Shown here piece by piece: positions 8,565 through 10,058 of a DNA stretch of 10,058 bases. The stretch lies in contig CAAFQL010000295.1 of NCBI GenBank assembly GCA_900765125.1, positions 1-10,058 of the forward strand. The letters run 5' to 3'. The translations under genes were made by a program, and so were the position numbers. Source of the DNA: Oscillospiraceae bacterium (lineage in GTDB: Bacteria; Bacillota; Clostridia; Oscillospirales; Ruminococcaceae). Within the stretch, counting starts at the first letter, position 1; each line of letters opens with the position of its first letter. Below the pieces are notes generated by a model. It was given only the letters and a program-made list of their open reading frames with translations, was not told the origin of the DNA and made no database searches.

Positions 8565-8738
8565 TTACATAATAATAGATGTGATGTCATCAAGAATACA
8601 TCCGGCAGCCTTGATAGCCTTGTTTGTATTCCGGCGAATATCGTGCTTCTGTCTTGAAGTTGCCTTGGACATTATATAGATAACTGTTCCGGCAGCTGCA
8701 CCAAGACCTACACCCTTTACCATTGATTTTACTGTCAT
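8565..8738 (-). CDS. Small protein of unknown function, probable N-terminal membrane anchor (57 aa)
   Basis: The ORF begins at the ATG complementary to 8736-8738 and stops at 8565-8567. It has a textbook GGAGGTG (8746-8752) 7 bp before the start and a strong terminator 12 bp past its stop, so I regard it as real despite its size. The protein begins MTVKSMVKGVGLGAAAG. Residues 8-23 are glycine/alanine-rich and hydrophobic, ending in TVIYIM, and could span or dip into the membrane. A basic stretch follows (residues 25-44, many Lys and Arg), then a short amphipathic tail. This layout recalls small YtxH-like clostridial proteins, but I cannot assign a family or function. It converges with ruvX and diverges from trmL. 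Confidence 0.72.
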   Translation of the reverse strand: MTVKSMVKGVGLGAAAGTVIYIMSKATSRQKHDIRRNTNKAIKAAGCILDDITSIIM

Positions 8739-8780
8739 TTTATTTCACCTCCGAAAATATTATGGCAGCAGCAAGCATTT

Positions 8781-8810
8781 TTTATACAAAGGAAAATAAC
8801 AGCATGACAG
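8781..8810 (-). promoter_or_regulatory. Possible promoter of the minus-strand small gene
   Basis: On the minus strand CTGTCA (8805-8810, 4 of 6 match to the -35 consensus) is separated by 18 bp from TATAAA (8781-8786, 5 of 6). Transcription would start near 8774, about 35 nt before the small gene. The -35 box would lie over the first codons of trmL on the opposite strand. The match is modest, and it is offered because the gene needs a promoter in this short divergent gap. Confidence 0.3.
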
Positions 8811-9304
8811 AGTTGAATATTGTTTTAGTAGAACCGCAGATACCACAGAATACAGGAAATATTGCAAGAACCTGTGCTGTAACAGGAGCCGCACTTCACT
8901 TGATAAAACCTATGGGCTTTACTGTTACAGATAAGCATTTGAAACGTGCAGGGCTTGACTATTGGGACAAGCTTGATATAACTTATTATGATGGCTTAGA
9001 TGACTTTTTCTCAAAAAATAACAATGGCAAGTTTTATTTCTTCACTACAAAAGGCAGAAATATACACAGCGATGTTTCATATGAAGGAAAGGTATATCTT
9101 ATCTTCGGAAGAGAGGATAAAGGACTACCAGAGGAACTGCTTTTTGAACATAAAGAAAACTGCCTTCGTATTCCTATGAGAAACACTCTCAGGAGTCTGA
9201 ACCTTTCAAATTCCGTTGCTGTTGCAGTTTATGAGGCACTGAGACAAAACGATTATAATGAGCTGGAAACAAAAGGAGAGCTTACAAAATTCAGATGGAA
9301 ATAA
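8804..9304 (+). CDS. trmL: tRNA (cytidine/uridine-34-2'-O)-methyltransferase TrmL (SPOUT family)
   Basis: TrmL uses SAM to 2'-O-methylate the wobble nucleotide of certain leucine tRNAs. At 166 aa it is close to the E. coli protein (157 aa). Motifs are VLVEPQIPQNTGNIAR (7-22), IFGREDKGLP (100-109) and the knotted SAM site IPMRNTLRSLNLSNSV (123-138). I place the start at ATG 8804, 10 bp after AAAGGA (8788-8793), because the conserved family sequence begins almost at once (MTELNIVLVEP). The longer frame from 8723 would run into the minus-strand gene and has no ribosome binding site, nor does ATG 8762. A putative lipoprotein gene follows after 19 bp. No convincing own promoter was found. Confidence 0.94.
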   Translation: MTELNIVLVEPQIPQNTGNIARTCAVTGAALHLIKPMGFTVTDKHLKRAGLDYWDKLDITYYDGLDDFFSKNNNGKFYFFTTKGRNIHSDVSYEGKVYLIFGREDKGLPEELLFEHKENCLRIPMRNTLRSLNLSNSVAVAVYEALRQNDYNELETKGELTKFRWK

Positions 9305-9323
9305 AAATGAATGAGGTAATATT

Positions 9324-9821
9324 ATGAAAAAAATATGTGTTTGTTTTATTGGAACTGCACTGCTGTTTACCGCCTGTACAGAAAACAATGAAAACATAAT
9401 GGAATCATCTGATATACTCGGTCTGCATTGGTATTCTAAACAAGAGACAGTAAAGCAGGATATGCAGAATTATAACCTGATAAGCGAATCGGAAGAAACA
9501 GGTTATGCTGGAGAAATGCAGACTCTTCTTGAATACAGCGAAACGATTTTACACGGGCAGCCTTGTGATGTTACTCTGTGCTTTACCAGTATAGGACTTA
9601 TCGGCATCAATTATCACGATACAAACGGACAATATGACCAATGGGTAGAACGCATGGCCAATTCATATGGCGAACCTACCGAGATAAGTGACTTCGGCAT
9701 GGCATTATGGGAAAATGATCCGGTTGGGGCAGGAACATCAATTTATGTATTCAATACGGATAATGATGTACAAATATCATTCTTTGCAGATGAAACAGGT
9801 TCAGACACAATACCTCAATAA
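9324..9821 (+). CDS. Putative lipoprotein of unknown function
   Basis: This 165-aa protein starts with a short lipoprotein-type signal: MKK, a hydrophobic stretch (residues 4-17), then FTAC with Cys18 as the likely lipidated residue. Phe at the -3 position is a less usual lipobox. A polar, flexible segment follows (19-29). The rest is soluble. The pattern of GLHWYSKQETV, then HGQPCDVTLCF leading to GLIGINY, then SYGEPTE recalls small BamE/SmpA-like or related beta folds, in which a G-P pair precedes a strand ending in F..xGL..I.Y; this is inference and weak. The ribosome site TGAGGT (9312-9317) is 6 bp upstream. The 19-bp gap suggests cotranscription with trmL, but no functional link is evident. 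Confidence 0.75.
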   Translation: MKKICVCFIGTALLFTACTENNENIMESSDILGLHWYSKQETVKQDMQNYNLISESEETGYAGEMQTLLEYSETILHGQPCDVTLCFTSIGLIGINYHDTNGQYDQWVERMANSYGEPTEISDFGMALWENDPVGAGTSIYVFNTDNDVQISFFADETGSDTIPQ

Positions 9822-9831
9822 ATCCAAATAT

Positions 9832-9871
9832 ACCTCCTGTGCAAAAATTATTTGTGTGAAGGTTTTATTTT
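9832..9871 (+). terminator. Possible imperfect intrinsic terminator after the lipoprotein gene
   Basis: ACCTCC-T-GTGCAAA (9832-9845) can pair imperfectly with TTTGTGTGAAGGT (9851-9863), using G-T wobbles, one mismatch and a bulge. It is followed by TTTTATTTT (9863-9871). The T tract is good, but the stem is weak, so this is only a candidate. Confidence 0.4.
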
Positions 9872-9876
9872 AACTC

Positions 9877-9905
9877 TTGACATTTTTACTCAAATCGGAT
9901 ACAAT
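9877..9905 (+). promoter_or_regulatory. Consensus sigma-A promoter of the XRE regulator gene
   Basis: TTGACA (9877-9882, 6 of 6) is separated by exactly 17 bp from TACAAT (9900-9905, 5 of 6). The start site should lie near 9912, giving a leader of about 38 nt that carries AGGAGG (9935-9940). A promoter this strong on a regulator gene normally implies that it is repressed, which fits the inverted repeat lying over it. Confidence 0.85.
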
Positions 9906-9924
9906 TAAAATAACGATTTGAGTA
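9887..9924. promoter_or_regulatory. Probable autoregulatory operator: perfect 11-bp inverted repeat around the -10 box
   Basis: TACTCAAATCG (9887-9897) and CGATTTGAGTA (9914-9924) are perfect reverse complements separated by 16 bp. The left arm lies in the -35/-10 spacer and the right arm just past the predicted start site, so the pair encloses the -10 box. A protein bound to both arms would block RNA polymerase. The arm centres are 27 bp apart, more than one XRE dimer usually spans, so two dimers or a larger assembly is more likely. The natural candidate ligand is the XRE protein encoded just downstream. The repeat is seen directly; the binding is inferred. Confidence 0.7.
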
Positions 9925-9949
9925 TTTTTTATATAGGAGGTTAATGACG

Positions 9950-10058
9950 ATGTTTGATGACAGACTAAAAGAAACAAGACAAGCCGCAAATCTTACAGTA
10001 AAGCAGGCTGCCGCAGCGCTCAGACTTCCTTATACAACTTATAATAACTATGAAAAGA
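9950..10058 (+). CDS. XRE-family helix-turn-helix transcriptional regulator, 3'-truncated by the window end
   Basis: Only the first 36 codons are present. The sequence reads MFDDRLKETRQAANL (helix 1), TVKQAAAALRL (helix 2) and PYTTYNNYEK (recognition helix running into the Y-E motif), the layout of the XRE/Cro/C1 (HTH_3) domain. I choose the ATG at 9950, 9 bp after AGGAGG (9935-9940). An in-frame ATG at 9944 is only 3 bp from it. The consensus promoter and flanking inverted repeat point to a self-regulated repressor. Whether it is a stand-alone regulator, part of a toxin-antitoxin pair or a prophage/ICE repressor depends on sequence to the right that is not shown. Confidence 0.85.
   Translation, partial: MFDDRLKETRQAANLTVKQAAAALRLPYTTYNNYEK

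Noticed and set aside
8723..8803. N-terminal extension of TrmL (MILLSFYFTSENIMAAAS)
   Set aside because: It is not part of the family, overlaps the divergent small gene, and has no ribosome binding site. The ATG at 8804 has one.
9832..9871. Treating the hairpin after the lipoprotein gene as a riboswitch or small RNA
   Set aside because: The stem is short and imperfect with a T-rich tail. A weak terminator explains it better, and no conserved RNA motif is recognisable.
1..10058. CRISPR array, insertion sequence, or a new defence system
   Set aside because: There are no regularly spaced repeats, no transposase or terminal inverted repeats, and nearly all genes match core metabolism or repair families. 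The lone XRE start at the right edge is not enough to claim a system.

Overview
The window is AT-rich, with strong Shine-Dalgarno sites of the AAGGAGG type, clean sigma-A promoters and a set of gene families typical of Firmicutes: AddA in place of RecB, a PyrK/PyrD class 1B dihydroorotate dehydrogenase, and a class 2 OMP decarboxylase. Together these point to an anaerobic clostridial organism. A Ruminococcus-like member of the Oscillospiraceae is my best guess, from family resemblance only, since no database search was possible. No horizontally acquired block is evident in the first 8.5 kb. This reads as core chromosome.

Layout. Positions 1-4060 hold a two-gene plus-strand run: the 3' part of addA (recombinational repair nuclease-helicase, cut by the window start), then rsmA/ksgA (16S rRNA dimethyltransferase) 15 bp behind it. 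Positions 4057-8539 hold a pyrimidine operon driven by a near-consensus promoter that overlaps the rsmA stop codon. Its order is pyrC, pyrF, pyrK, pyrD, followed by ruvX/yqgF. PyrC forms dihydroorotate, PyrD with PyrK oxidises it to orotate using NAD+, and PyrF makes UMP by decarboxylating OMP. The CPSase, pyrB and pyrE steps must be encoded elsewhere. ruvX appears to ride on the same transcript.

Positions 8527-8803 are where the plus-strand run breaks. A small gene on the minus strand (57 aa, probably a membrane-anchored protein of unknown function) converges on ruvX. A perfect 10-bp hairpin spanning the ruvX stop codon probably terminates it. Upstream of it and diverging from it lies trmL (tRNA wobble-base 2'-O-methyltransferase), followed closely by a putative lipoprotein of unknown function.

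At the right edge, a consensus promoter (TTGACA-17-TACAAT) drives an XRE-type helix-turn-helix regulator cut off by the window end. A perfect 11-bp inverted repeat brackets the -10 box and start site of this promoter, which strongly suggests autoregulation. The same repeat is followed by six T residues and could also terminate read-through from upstream.

No CRISPR array, insertion sequence, rRNA or tRNA gene was seen. I found no clear previously undescribed multi-gene system. The most interesting items are the small convergent gene and the operator-promoter-terminator overlay in front of the XRE gene.
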